From Linyphia triangularis (lineage: Eukaryota; Arthropoda; Arachnida; Araneae; Linyphiidae), in the NCBI GenBank assembly GCA_963978545.1, contig OZ021722.1, positions 35,109,365 through 35,173,364 on the forward strand: a stretch of DNA of 64,000 nt, given 5' to 3'. Shown here in pieces: positions 11,885 through 24,800 of this stretch (within the stretch, counting starts at the first letter, position 1; every line of letters starts with the position of its first letter). The position numbers and the translations under genes were made by a program. The notes under the pieces are model-generated. The model was not told the DNA's origin. It did not search any database and worked only from the letters and a program-made list of their open reading frames with translations.

Positions 11885-12700
11885 TTTCTTTCACAAGGGA
11901 AATCAATCAAAATGCCAATCGTTAATTCTCTCTTTTTTTTTCTTTTTTTTTTTTTTTTAAAGAAAACCAACGCCACCCAAAATTAAAATTCTAAACTTCA
12001 AATTTAATTCCAAACTGCAAACTTTATATTTCAATAATATGAACTTTAAATTTCAAACGATATTCTTGAATTCACTCAAATACAATATTCCAATAATATG
12101 ATGAAAACTTTTGTTCAGGCGACTACAGAAGTATACACATAACTTCTCAAGATACTACCACAGAAACCTTAACTTTTCGAACTAACGTTTCAAATTTTAC
12201 TTCGTGTTCGACAAAATTAAAAAAAAAAAAAAAAAAACATTTCACTCGTATTCTATAAAGTGAAACAAATCAACGACTAATAAGCCCAATTTATTGCCAA
12301 CAAAAGTTTTATCAATACACAAAAAGAAAATACCAGCAAACTGAAAATATCACCAAGCTAAAGTTTCATTTATACAACTTCTCAAATAATATTCCTAAAT
12401 TAATTCCATAACAATTTTAAACAACCAGCATAGCATTCAATAACATTACAGTGATTTCCAGTACAAATATCTTAGAATTCTATATATTGGTAAGTAAATC
12501 ACAGTAAAACTTTAAACAAAATATATATTTTCAAAAAAGATTTTTTTTTAATAATTCCTTATAACCTAAAATAATTAAGCACTGAACCAACGGCAAAGAA
12601 AGGATACATAACCCAAGATCACTTTTCTTCCGTTACGTGAAAATGGCTGTCAGTCTTGTTAAATTCGAATATTCTTCGGCACTGAATTTCTTCACCAGTT

Positions 12701-12722
12701 CGGATCCCAACGCTCGCCACCA
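12701..12722 (-). other. Primer binding site candidate
   Basis: Eight bases inside the 5' LTR, the minus strand reads TGGTGGCGAGCGTTGGGA. It begins with TGG, complementary to the CCA end of a tRNA, as expected of a minus-strand primer site. I cannot assign the tRNA species. Confidence 0.6.
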
Positions 12723-12730
12723 AATTAGAC

Positions 12731-12963
12731 TGTGACGATTTCTCGAAATAACGACGACGAATTACAAAGGTAGCGCTTTTATTAATTTTTTAAAAGAAGT
12801 TGTTTAATTTAATATTATTGAGACTATCATATATTTTTTCATGCCAACTACAATCTTGTTCTTCTCTGCTTGACCGTTGTCAGGGTAACACTTCGGCTGT
12901 TGCCACTCGCTTAGATAAAACTTAATCATTCGTTGTTGCCACTCGCTTAGATAAATCTTTACA
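12731..12963 (-). repeat. 5' LTR of the retrotransposon (minus-strand sense)
   Basis: This is the partner of 8381-8612. It begins TGTGACGATT and ends TTTACA, followed directly by the duplicated CCAG at 12964-12967. Confidence 0.92.
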
Positions 12964-13050
12964 CCAGCTATAGCGGATCGTTTTGATTGAACTGCAATCG
13001 GACGGGGCTTCGGCGCAATTTCTTTTCTTAATATTTAATAACCCATTTTC

Positions 13051-13900
13051 TTAAAGAACTTTTGTTTGAATATTTGGAATCAGAAAGAAATTCTTCACAA
13101 ATATAAACAAATTCCACTCGTTTTTAAAAAATACGGGAATTGTCCATTGGAATTTTGACATTACGTATAAGTTAACTAACTATTGTTGCACAATTCAGTC
13201 GGTGTAAAATAACTGACCCAAAAGTGTCGCTACCTCCCGTACTATACAATCAAACGTCCTTTTATCTAGTAATATAAGTGTAATAAGATGATTTTTTAGG
13301 GGATATGTACGTGACATTAGTGCTTTTTTTTAAACATGTTTGTTTCTATTTTTGGACCAGTATTTCTGAATAGCACTGTGACAACTGAAAGATACACATA
13401 AGTGTTTGAAAATCAATTCATTCATGTCGTTCAAGTTGGCTGTGGTCTTACCCGCACACAGTATTGGTTTATGGTAACAGAGCTACCATAAGCTACAATG
13501 CTAATTTATGAATATTTAATGCATCTTTTCTACAAAACTATAAAATATGTTGAATTGAAACTTTTTGTAGTGATAAATTAAACATTCTAAATTACTTTTA
13601 CATGGGCATTTTTAAATATATTGGCTAGTTGTTCAAAAAATAATTTTCTATTAAAACATTACTAAAATAATAACGGAAACCACGTATGGTTTAAAGCTCA
13701 ATAAGTTTCTTTGTTGAATAAATAATTCTAAAAGTGCCTGCTTTTTTAGCAATAGTTAATGAATAAGTCAGTGTTTAAGTTTTGTTTCTATACGTAATAT
13801 CGTAGCTGTAATAAACAACAAAAAATAGTACTGAGAAAATCAAAAGAATCACCTTAATTTAAATGAGACCTGCACCATGTCTGTTTGCTGATGATATTCC
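13051..13900. other. Intergenic stretch without recognised genes
   Basis: No exon or repeat boundary is supported here. Confidence 0.4.
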
Positions 13901-13908
13901 AATATAGG

Positions 13909-14075
13909 CAGTGCTAGAAGTGTGGGCAGAAGCGTGGTGACGCGCCCTCCTACTTTTCAAGAAAATACCCAAAATCCATCCCCCCACTTTTAAAAACATT
14001 CAATACGTCTAAAAACTAATAAAGAAAAATAGCATTAACTTTTAAATTTTGTGACACTGAGAAAAAGTTATTTAG

Positions 14076-14117
<42 letters not shown>

Positions 14118-14450
14118 TATTTAAAATCATATTATTATAATAATGACTTGCTATATTGACACGTAAAATGACACGGTCAATTTATAACTTTGGAGAAACT
14201 TTCTTTTAATTATTACTTCATTTTATCTCTTACATCCAATTAAAAAAAACAAAGTCGCAGTATCTTCATCAAAATAACAATAAATTTTGAACCCTTGTTC
14301 AAAGTTTGTGTTAGGAAATATACATTATTTCCTTACTAGTTTATATGTTTATTATAAGTTACGAAATTATAAAATTTATCGTTGGGGGAGTTACACTTGT
14401 CACCAACTTTTGGGCATCTTCCCACTTTTTCTTCCCCATTTCTACCACTG
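13909..14450. mobile_element. hAT-type MITE containing a TA microsatellite
   Basis: The left end reads CAGTGCTAGAAGTGTGGG. The reverse complement of the right end reads CAGTGGTAGAAATGGGG. It is flanked by AATATAGG (13901-13908) and AATATGGG (14451-14458), an 8-bp duplication with one mismatch. The middle holds a (TA)n tract at 14079-14115. There is no coding capacity. Confidence 0.7.
14079..14115. repeat. (TA)n microsatellite
   Basis: About 18 uninterrupted TA units lie inside the MITE at 13909-14450. Confidence 0.95.
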
Positions 14451-14458
14451 AATATGGG

Positions 14459-15790
14459 CACTGCAAAGAATTACATATCACTGTAAACAGCATAAAAGTT
14501 GCTATTTGAAACAATTAAAATCTCAAAATCAACATCAACTTCTTTCATGATTTTTTATTCCAAGTTCCTTTAAGCAAGATAATCTACATCAACATCAAAC
14601 ACGTGTCATCTTCGATGTTTTGTATAAATATTTTTGGGAAAATGTCATTGTACTTGATACTCAAAGTCTTACGAATGTGGTTTAGACTGGTCTCCTTTTT
14701 TCCCCGACCTGAACCGTTTGAATTTTTATTTATAGAGTCATTTGAAGCATCTTACCCTAAAATGAATGTTGAGCATGAAATATTGGTCATCTCAGCAGAC
14801 GTTGTTATAAAGGTAGTAACTACTTTTGTTATCCGTTTGCGAAGAATCATTGAGGAGGATTGAAAATATGTATATGTAACTGGGACGCAGATGATAATTA
14901 AAGTCGAATGTTCTACTGTAATTACGTTTTCTAGCTACAAGCATGCTTATAATGAGGAAATGTTGTTTCTTAAATTGTGTTTATTGATAATAATGGCACA
15001 TTTGATTACGCTGTTGCTTTGGATAAAAGTTTTTAAGAAATGAACAAAACTTCTACATACGTAAGACATATCATTCCTCTAATCTAAATTTCCTCAACCA
15101 TATAAAGTTCCACGAGGTACAATGTATGAAGATTCAATGTACTGGGAACTTTCCATCCCTTAAAAACCGAAATTTAGACCGAAAATTAACCGAAATTTTA
15201 TTGAGAAATTTAGCCACTCGAGCCAGCGCCGCCAGACATAGTATTTGTAATACCACTCTATTGTTTCTCCCACACCTATATTTCGACATAATGCCTTTCT
15301 TAGTACTTTTTAAAAGGCAGAAAGCCTTAGTTTGTGAAGTATTATCGATATTTTAATAGGTAAAAATATTATTAAATATTCTATGTCCAAAATGCTCTTG
15401 TGAAAAATTGCCTACCTAAGAATTTTAAGTCCGAGAAATGGCAACTCGCTCGATAGAAGCTTAGGTGTGTGTCGATTATGGACCACTAGATTTCGATGCG
15501 AATACTCTCTTTCTCATTAGAATGTCCAAGTTTCCTAACAAACACTTACTCATAAGACATTAAATCACTTCCAAGATTAACCGTTAAAAAACTTCAAAAT
15601 AAGCACTAAACCTCTGTTGCATTTCAAGAGTCGGACATTTTCACGGTTTGGGCAGCCATCTCATTGTATTTTGCAAGTGCTTTAATATTCCTAAAAATGA
15701 GAATAATCAGGAAGGACTACTTTTATTGAGCCCAACAGGTCCACCATTAATCTGTTAATGGGTATGATGAAATATTCCGTCATACCCGGA
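14459..15790. other. Intergenic stretch without recognised genes
   Basis: Two open frames of about 80 codons (14603-14863 and 15126-15356, both +) show no domain, splice context or family resemblance that I can support. Confidence 0.35.
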
Positions 15791-15799
15791 AGACTTCTT

Positions 15800-17640
15800 C
15801 AATTAGCATGACATTTGTCGTCGTAGAGAACTGTATATGACGAAATATTTCGTAAAAATGGCACTCTTCCACTCATGCAATGTAATAATACTTCGAATTC
15901 GTACATAATCTGATAGGAGCCAGACAACCAGGTGATGCTGGAGTTGAACCTTTTCTCCGTCCATGGTTTTCATGCTGGTGATCTGGTCTCTGTCCAGAAA
16001 GATCTTTGTGACTCGGCAAAAGCTCCAGACGTATGGAGTAGAATTATCTTGAAGAAGGACCAGGTCACCATCTTTCAAGGAAGTTGTAGCAGTGTGCCAT
16101 TTTCGACGTGGCTGGAGAGAGTGCAGGAGATCACGGGTCCATCACTACCAGAAAGAGACCCTTTTCTGCAAGAGAAGTCGCCATCTGCAAGAAAGACTCA
16201 GACATTTCTTATTAGTGTTTGTGGTGTTGTCATAGTTTTCTGGAAGTTCCAGAAGCGGTGCACCGATTAGGAAATGTCCTGGAATGAGTGTACGCAGATC
16301 GTTTGTATCTGACGATAGAGGTACAAGAGTTCTAGAGTTAATGAAGGCCTCTATTTGGCACAAGACTGTAGAGCGTTCTTCAATGTTGAGAAGTGTGCCC
16401 TCTGCCCTGACACGTTTTGGCAAGATGTTGTTCGGCTAGTTTAATGGACGCCTCCCATAAACCCCCTCGGTTAGGGGCATAGTGTGAAATGAAATGCCTC
16501 TGAATGTTTCATTCCGATTCGAAGTTTTGAACAGATTGCTCCTATGTGAGCTGGAAAAGGGCTTTCAGATGGGCAGATGCACCGACGAAGTTAGAGCCAT
16601 TGTCAGAGAATATCTCTGAAGAGCATCCTCGGCGTGCGACGAATCGTCTCAATGCAGTCAAGAGGGCCTCAGTAGAGAGACTGGAGACGGTTTTCAGATG
16701 TACTACCCGGGTTCACATACAGAGGAAAAGGCAAAAGTATGACTTAAAAATAGTGGCCATTCGCTGGTGTTGATATTTTGTGCTGATTGGTCTGAACTTT
16801 GTAGAAAGGTCGCGCTTGCGTTATTCTGGCCGTAGGCAAGTTCCCCTTCTTTTAGGACGCCGGTCTGGCCAAAGACTTGAAGCAGGTAGTACAACTGCGC
16901 AATTCCCCGCGTACAGTGGATCTACCATCCAGGATCCAGAAGAGCTGACGAATTAGAGATAATACCAGTTAGGGTCCCGAATAAAGACTTGTACGATGGA
17001 AATGTTGAATCACTAAGGCAGTAAACGGGTGTATTTTTGGAATTAGAATAGGGAACTTGTGATTGAATGCTAATTTCTGATGTTTGGCTAAACGACCTCC
17101 AACTCGAACAAGTCCAGATTCGTTAGGAAAGACGTTTAGTTGAAGTAGTTTACTGGATTGTGGTAAAGGTTAATTTTGTGCTGTGAGTTTGAGTTCTACA
17201 GCGGTTTCTTCTTATTGCGCAAATTTTAGAATGGTATAACTTACACAAATCAATTCAAAAGACTATAGAGTACCTTTAAGCTTATTTGTTGATTGTGAAT
17301 GAATCTCAAAATCCACTCTGTAACATGAAATACAGTGGTATATGATGAATACTGGGAAAGGACTTAAGAAAGTGGGTGTGAATCTCTATCCTTATCCACG
17401 TCAGGAGTTAGTACCGCTGTAGTAGCTAGTTCTAATGAAGTGAGAGTTCTGGTTGATTGTAATCCAGTTCAGACCGGTGAACCACTCATAGTAAACTAGC
17501 ATTTGTGCGAGGTAAAGTACGCGACTTGCACAGTCTGTGAGATTTTCCTTTCCCGGAATATTTTCCAAGATGTTAATAAAGTTAGAGATAGTATTTTCCC
17601 CACACGATGTTGAACAATCTGGCTTCCTGAGGATAGTGGG
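15800..17640 (-). pseudogene. BEL/Pao retrotransposon pol fragment (RNase H end, zinc finger, integrase, DUF5641-like end)
   Basis: Read on the minus strand from 17640 downward, broken frames show ENLTDCASRVLYLAQ, then LNVFPNESGLVRVGGRLAKH and HKFPILIPKIHPFTALVIQH (the BEL/Pao linker before the H2C2 finger), then CTTCFKSLARPAS, integrase core text TRVVHLKTVSSLSTEALLTA and IFSDNGSNFVGASAHLK (second Asp), APNRGGLWEASIKLAEQH, IEAFINSRTLVPLSSDTNDL and PGHFLIGAPLLELPENY. It ends with the C-terminal DLVLLQDN segment (15803-16078). This order is diagnostic of BEL/Pao pol. Frameshifts and stops are frequent and no LTRs were found, so this is an old fragment. Confidence 0.85.
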
Positions 17641-18322
17641 TTTGCTATCCTACTCAATGCAATAGTTGAGCTGTACCAAAGAAATATTTGTTGGTTAGTA
17701 TTATAACTTTCTTACAATCAGAAATATTCTGCTTTAGATATTTAAGCAATTCAATTATTACATCAACTAAATTTTCCGCATTACACTAATTGCTGTTTTC
17801 TTTAACACTAAATTCTGTTAGAATACTTAACTAATCATTAATATTGTTTGTTTTACAAGGAAATTTAAGTTTTCCGAACTTTTAAATCTTACAATTTTTA
17901 TAAAGTGGGTAATATCGAGATTTTTATCAATTAGTATATATTTTAAAATAGAAGGAGCAGTCTGTCACCAGTCGCCCACCGCTCACCGCTCGTATCGTAC
18001 ATGAGATCTTAGAAGATGCTCTGTATGTATTAGGAGAGGAGAGAAAAAGCGCTCCGATCTCTCAAATATCTCAATTTATTAATAAATTTTCTAAAAAATA
18101 TAGATTAAATCCCCCCAAAAAAAATTTTTAAATATGTATTAATTATTATTACTTACCTAAGATTCTACATTACAATATTCTAGCCCCATGTTCATATTGA
18201 AGTAATAAGATTATAAATGACAATTCTTCTTTAGTCACTGTATATAATTGGAAATAGTGTACTTATTTCTTTTTAAAGTCGTATTTTCTTAAATTTATTA
18301 TTTAGTAGTATTTATTATTCAG
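17641..18322. other. AT-rich stretch without recognised genes
   Basis: Nothing is recognised apart from a short CGCCCACCGCTCACCGCTCG patch near 17969. This may be the intron upstream of the putative exon at 18323. Confidence 0.35.
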
Positions 18323-18497
18323 GCTGACAATGCTGACAAAGAATAGAAGTTCATCAAGACATTTCAAGATGTTTCCGGCAAGTGCTGATTACCAGATGGG
18401 TTTCTCTGAATCTTTAGTGAAAGTTCACAGACGAGGATGTAAAAACTACCTAGAAATGGAATTTAGCTCAGTTTTTGAAGATATAGATATGTTTTGA
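18323..18497 (+). CDS. Putative terminal coding exon of an unidentified plus-strand gene
   Basis: A splice acceptor-like TTTATTATTCAG precedes an open frame that runs from 18323 to a TGA at 18495-18497. An internal ATG lies at 18330. The peptide includes LTKNRSSSRHFKMFPASADY, then QMGFSESLVKVHRRGCKNYL and EMEFSSVFEDIDMF. Codon use is balanced and the composition looks like protein, unlike the surrounding AT-rich noise. AATAAATAATAAG sequence at about 18621 could supply a poly(A) signal. No family was recognised and no upstream exon was found. A chance frame remains possible. Confidence 0.35.
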
Positions 18498-18785
18498 AAG
18501 TCTCAATAATTATTTACTTCTTTGGAGTCAGATTTATCGTTATATTTTAGGCTGCATGAGCCATTTGTTTATACCAAAGTTTGGTAATGAGCTTATTATG
18601 TGAAGATGGTTTTGAGAAGAATAAATAATAAGTTTTATTTTGTAAATTATTAGTATTATTTATTTTTTTGTTTTTGTTTATTTTCTCATAATTTCCTCTG
18701 GAAATTATGACAGTTAACATTGCCATTGGATTTTTCCATTGTGCCTGGTTGTAATTGCATAATGTATACTTCATTACTACAAATA

Positions 18786-19369
18786 CAGCCAAACCCTGTT
18801 AATTCTAAATCAATGGGGCAGCCAAAATGTTTCACGTTAACCTAATTTTATGGTACCCGTCAAAAGACTTTTTCATCAAATTAATGAAGATTTAAAGCAA
18901 CTAGCTAATGTTTATTTAATATTATTGTTTTATGAACATTTACATTGCAATGCTTATATACAATTGTTTAATAATAACGAGATATTCATTAGGAACAAAA
19001 TAAAAAGTAAATATATTTTCCAGCAACCTATTATTTATTTGACTTATTAAAAAGTCTGTTATTGATTTTTGCTTTAAATTTTTAATAAAACATTTTTATT
19101 AAAAAATGTGTCTACCTCTTCAAAATTGTTTAAAGCAAATGAGACATTATCCCTGATGCATTAGGAAAAGTTGCAAGGTTTCATCTTTCAAAAAAAGTGG
19201 TTTAGAGAGCAAATTTTTTTTCGCCTTAAGCGGTATTTCATTGTGTGATATTTCGTGTTAAACGAATAAATTAATGTTAAGTTTTGGCTTCATTGTACGG
19301 AGAACTTCTTTACTTAAGGTTAAAAGGGATTTCGTGTTAAGCGATTTCGCGTTAACGGGGTTTGACTAC
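18786..19369. mobile_element. Tc1/pogo-type MITE candidate
   Basis: The left end reads CAGCCAAACCCTGTTAA. The reverse complement of the right end reads TAGTCAAACCCCGTTAA. Ends of this CAGTCAAACCtCGTTAA type are common in pogo/Tigger-derived non-autonomous elements. A TA precedes the left end. The interior repeats short GTGTTAAGCG-like motifs and has no transposase. Confidence 0.5.
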
Positions 19370-21008
19370 ATATGCTTTTAAGATTCATATCCTTTTATTT
19401 CCACCAAATTGTGACGGGAGTCCTTCTGCAAAGAAGATATTAATTGTTCCGTTTCTTCCAATATTATATCAGCGTTTTTAAACACATTTTGTATATAATC
19501 TAGAAAATTTTCTAACTCCTTACAGTAAATGACGTAAGCTCACTTAAACAAATAGAAACGTCATTAGTATACCATTTATTTAAAAAAGAAGTTACAATGG
19601 AATGGGGGTAATCCTAATTTTTCAAGCTGTGTGACTAGATTTGGATTGTTTTGTGTTGTGTTTTCAAATGGCAGCAGGCTTCTATATTTGACTTGTTCAG
19701 TGCCTATAATTTTGACTAAATTAACCTTTAAGATTAAATGTAAGTATTCCTTTCTTCTGGTATATGCACTAACAAACCTTAGTGTCTTTTAGGTAAATTT
19801 TAAAATATTAATACCCTCATTTTATAACGTATGGCAAACTTTGAATTGGTTAAGAAAAATGCCATACGAAAGAGGGATATGCTTTTAAATTGAATACAAT
19901 AATGCACTATTAAATTGCACTTTTTTTCATAATGGATTTACCTTGAACATTTTTAATTTATTAGCCTTTACTTGTGTCAATGGTAAAATGATTTTCATCA
20001 ATAAGTTTTTCACTGCCTTGTCTCGGCGTAGTTAGAATTGTAATAAAATTTATTCAATGTTCCGAGTTACCAATAGCAATACGTCTTCGTTAGGTGTATA
20101 CTTACTTGTGCAGCTATTAGTATTTAGTTGAGTACAAATTATAGGTTATCGGTGCATAAGGAGGCATACGTTTAATTTTCATTTTTAAATTCTATGATCT
20201 CCACTGTACATGTCTACATTTGACACTGATATTCTAAGATCTAAAATATCTGTGGTCAAAAAGGATGCAACTTCGTTCTTGTCTATTTGTTTTATCATAC
20301 ATTTAATCTTGATCAATTAATGTGGTGCCAGAACTTATTTTTCTGTGGTATTACAAGGCATGTCCAGTTAAGAAATGGTTAGAATGTGTTATAAGCCCCC
20401 ACCCCTTTTGGCAATTTTCCGCCAAGTATGGTAACCCGGCGTCTTTATGGTTCCATTACAATTTGGTATCCATTTTTGCAAACCTGTTGTTTAATTCAGT
20501 AGTAGTGTCAATTCAACTTGGTGCCATTTTTCAAAGTCGCCATTAAAAGTTCTGAAAACATTACTTATTTATCTAATATATTGCTTATTTTTAAATCCTT
20601 CGTATTAACTTCGCTTTGTATGTTTGTTGATGGCGACAGAATCTGCAGAGGCAAAACTAACCCACTTGCCATCATTCAATCGGGCTGAAACTTGGCAAGT
20701 AAGGTTGATGACAATGCATTCTATAAAATTTTGGGACTGTAACTGTCACTAAAAGGCTACTTTTACGGAATAGTAATAAACCAACTTGCCATTATCCAAT
20801 CGCATTAAAAAAGCATTGAACTGACCATTGTTAAAACTCTTTCCAGTTGGCCTGTTGCCAAAATTATTTTTAATAAATAAATAATAAAATTACTTTAATC
20901 GGAATAAATAAATGATGTTTGGATATGAAAGCATAAGTTCACGTTCTTTTTTAATAAATAAATTTTGAAATGTTAGCCGTATATTTTGCTGATAGAAATG
21001 TTTTTGAT
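19370..21008. other. Intergenic stretch without recognised genes
   Basis: The part from 20320 to 20880 is less AT-rich and looks repeat-derived (GTGGTGCCAGAACTT, GCCATTTTTCAAAGTCGCC), but I found no clear ends or coding content. Confidence 0.35.
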
Positions 21009-21020
21009 AAAGACGCTGTG

Positions 21021-21167
21021 CCGACCACTAGCTTCTAGACTGCGAGTTCGAGTCCCGTGTACGGAATGGGTGTTTGTAAATGTATGTTAGCTTGTCAAAT
21101 GATGAATGTTTCGGTGCATTATAGCCTCGTGTTGCTGATGGCACCAAATAATCTGAAAACAACCAGT
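21021..21167 (+). repeat. tRNA-derived SINE, first family, 5'-truncated copy
   Basis: It contains the B box AGTTCGAGTCCCG and the body GGGTGTTTGTAAATGTATGT and GTTGCTGATGGCACCA, matching the fuller copy at 49803. It is flanked by AAAGACGCTGTG (21009-21020) and AAAGACACTGTG (21168-21179), a 12-bp duplication with one mismatch, which marks retroposition. The box A region is partly deleted. Confidence 0.8.
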
Positions 21168-21802
21168 AAAGACACTGTGTTAATGAATATAAAAATTGAC
21201 AATGCATATAAAGGATTTTTTAAAAACTGTTTTTTGGGTTATATTGCTTACCATGAGGAGTGAAATTATGTGAATACTGTTCATTGTAGGCCTTCACCTC
21301 TCCCAACATTTAGACTGTTCTTTTGTAGTAGAGCTAAAATTTCTTTTCTGATATATTTTATATTAAAATGTACGACTTCTTTAAATTTTCCCTCTCAATG
21401 TAACATATAAATGTTATATAGTTGGTATATTTGCATTTAACTGATATGAACTTTAAAAATTATGATATGGGGTTTTTTCTGAGAAAGTACATTTTAAAAT
21501 AAAAATAGATGTCTATTTAACAAGTTCAGCAATGTTTATATTTATTGAATATCATTTAGGATTTTGTTAAGAAACTAGGTTGTAATTAATTCTGAGGCTT
21601 TGCTTGTACCTTGCTAGGCCAAATTCTTAAACAGTTAGATAAAATTGAGCACCCATTCTTGAGTTTTGGAGGTTTCAGATGCCAGCTGCATATCTTCCAA
21701 AGAAGAAGAATTTGCAATTCTGAAATCTGTTTTGGAAATACAGGTAGAGGTAGTTAAATGGTTTTAATCCTAAAAAATAATCTTTTCATTTTTTTTCAGG
21801 AC

Positions 21803-21877
21803 ATGGGGGTCCCCGCATTCTTTCGATGGTTAAGTAAAAAGTATCCTTCAATTGTAGTTCACTGCATTGAAGAGAAA
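21803..21877 (+). CDS. XRN2: XRN2 coding exon 1
   Basis: Residues 1-25. The exon itself begins at 21800, after the acceptor TTTTTTTTCAG; three bases of 5' UTR precede ATG 21803. The start is chosen because [10 protein letters not shown] is the invariant N-terminus of XRN proteins. It ends at a consensus donor GTAAGT in phase 0. Confidence 0.95.
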
Positions 21878-24800
21878 GTAAGTAATATCTGTGTGATATG
21901 GTTGCTGATTTATTATGTATTTTTTTTTAGTTTGTTGTTACTTTTTGACAATGTTCTGGTCAAAACTTTTTTAATATATAAAATTATCCTCTTTCTAGCC
22001 AAAGATCGTCAATGGCGAGAAAATTCCAGTTGATAGCTCAAAGCCAAATCCTAATGACGTAGATTTCGATAATCTATATTTAGATATGAATGGCATTATT
22101 CATCCATGCTGCCATCCTGAAAATAAGTAAGAAATAAATTGAGCTGTTTATTAACTCCCTATTCCGTACCTCTTTAAAAAATATGAAAAAAAATATTTAA
22201 TTTTTTTTCTTACAGGCCTGCACCAAAAGATGAAGAAGAAATGATGATAGCTATATTTGAGTATATTGACAGAATATTTAGTATTGTGAGACCTAGAAGA
22301 CTTCTTTACATGGCTATTGATGGTGTGGTAAGTCGTCAAAACTAATATTATTTCACAAAGTTCAATTTGTTATAGGTTGTCTGAAAATCTGTTATTTTAA
22401 CACTTTGTCCTATTATGTATTTTTCTCTATTTATGAAAGTTGTTAGTTAGCTGTACTATTGTTTCCAATATTCCACTTGTGTCATTGTTGTATCAAGATG
22501 TATCGATTTTGTAATGTGGATGAATGTAGTATGTATTACAAAGAATCCAGTATTATTGCCATTTACAAGTGTAGAAATATTATAAAATTGGTTTACACAA
22601 TTTTGAGTGACTATAAAAAAAGAACCATTTGTGGACTTGTGCAGAGTTCATCCTAGAAATGAAAAAGGGCAGGGTGCTATTTTCCAAAAAAAGGGCAATT
22701 CCTGATTACGAGGGCACTTTTATGGCAAATTGCAGAAATTTGCAAACGCGTTTTCTGCCACAATTTCAATATTGTTATACTTTTCTACCACGATAAATAA
22801 TTTTCAATATTCTGAAGAAAAAAATAATAGTGCAAAAATCCATGAATCAAAAACTCGCTCAGAATATCAAAATACTGATAAAATGCCTCAGTCTTAATTC
22901 TACTGGAATGAGACTGAGAAAATTATTAAAATCAAGAGCAATGTACACAGTAAAATTTTCATTAAATAGTAATTTTTATAAAAATATCAATTTATAATAC
23001 AGTAAAATTAAGATAAGAATGTTAGTATAATGAAAACGTGTTAAGATAAGAACTTTTCACTCTTTCAAAATAGAGAATGGAGTTTCTCCAAATTTAACAT
23101 TATTTATTGTGGGATATCACAAGGAGTATTCTGACTAAAGAACTTGGACTATAGCCTGAAATTTGTGAATTTTTTTATTTTCCAAATCGGATCAAATTTA
23201 GCATTAAAACGGCGATTTTTTTTTGCCGTGCATGCCGCTATTATATAAGTTATAATCGAAGTTTTATTTTTTTTAAAAATCGGAAATAATCTTCGATTTT
23301 TATTGCATTCCTGTTATGTTTAATTTTAAATATGAAAGGGATGTTTAGAAATTAATTGGTAACAGGTAAATTACTGAAAACACCCCCTAAATTTAACAGA
23401 AGGACATCGCGATTACTCGTGCCCAAACGAAAATATTCTTTTTAAATTCATAGTGTAAACCTTTGATGTTTATACACCTTTAACCTTCTGAGGGTCACGG
23501 GCGTATATATCCGTCATTTGATCCCCAGTTTTTCCAGCAATACACAACCTTTTTAAATTTATAAATAAAATGTAAAATAAAATATTTTTTAAATCTTCTT
23601 ATTAGGATGATAGTTTAAAACCTACTTAAAACAAAATAAATAAAAAAAAATTTAAAAAAAATTATATATTTGAATCAGAAATAAAATTAAAAAATATTGC
23701 AGGGAAAACAACTGTATAATTTCGCCCATTCCCGTGACGCTCAGAGGGTTAACTAAGTTAATCAAGCCTTTCAAATTCCTTTCTTCTCTATTTTAAAGGA
23801 GGCATGGTAAAAAAACGGCGAAATACGCTTAATCAAAACACATACGAAATGGCTATCTGGATTTACTAATGAGCACTTGGGAAATTGTAAGACGGCCCCC
23901 TACAATTTACCTACTAATGACGTACGTTATGTGGGCATCTATTCAATGATATTAGTTCCTGATATATACGTTGCGCGTTTGAACATGAATGTGTATGCCT
24001 GACAAGCGATTTCAGTAGGGGGGATCCAGATATTGCTAAGGCCCCTATATTAGGCGAGCCGGCGCGAACGCCATTTTGTGTCTAAAGGTTGGCTCAGCTT
24101 GGCGCTGTACCATTGAAAGCAATATAAAACTTCGTCAACTTCCATTGCACGGTATTTAAAATTAAGCTGAGAATTTTCAGAAAAACTGCTTGGAATACTT
24201 GTATATCCCTTTCCTATAATGTGTAAAATCAGAGAAGTTGTATTTTACACTCATTATGTCGTATTTAAACAAGATATTGCTGAAGTGGGTTTCAATTTTG
24301 GAGAGTTAGCGCTACTTGGCGACTTAAAAATGAATATGTTTTGATTTTCCCTATCGTTAGTGGATTTTCGGCGTTGACGATATCGTTCTCTTTTGTTAAT
24401 TTTATTGCTTGTATTCACAGCTTTTTTTTTAAAAAAACTATTTTTTACCGGATATGACATAAAAATGAATTATATTAACACGATTTTTTTGTCAAGAAAT
24501 TAGGAAAACCTTTTTAATTATTTAGCAGTTTCTTTTAAATCAAATTTTCCAATACTGCTTCATAGTGTTTGCTTTTATCTTATTTGATACATTTTTGAAA
24601 ACCAAAAAATATTAATTACTTCAAAACTATATTTCATGAAACCCATATTTTAAATATTTTAAAGATGTTTCAAAATTTTATTTCTTAATTTAACCAGCAC
24701 AGTTTCTTTATGAAAAAGGTAAATATGGTTCAGATAAGGACCTTTTCTTCAAATAGGCCCTTCATCATGTTTAGAATTTGGAAAATTCCTTATCTATAAT

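Larger units (their letters stand above)
8381..12963 (-). mobile_element. Complete but dead Ty3/gypsy-type LTR retrotransposon lacking reverse transcriptase
   Basis: Two LTRs of 232 and 233 bp, beginning TGTGACGATT and ending TTTACA, bound a 4583-bp element. It is flanked by the 4-bp duplication CCAG (8377-8380 and 12964-12967). Coding is on the minus strand: gag with a coiled coil and two CCHC knuckles, a protease-like motif, an H2C2 zinc finger, integrase core and integrase C-terminal domain, then about 260 bp to the polypurine tract. No reverse transcriptase or RNase H is present anywhere, neither before nor after integrase. The LTRs differ by four substitutions and one indel, so the insertion is fairly recent, but the frames carry stops and frameshifts. 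In some gypsy-like lineages (Gmr1-like) integrase precedes RT; the layout here would fit such an element with RT deleted. Confidence 0.9.
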
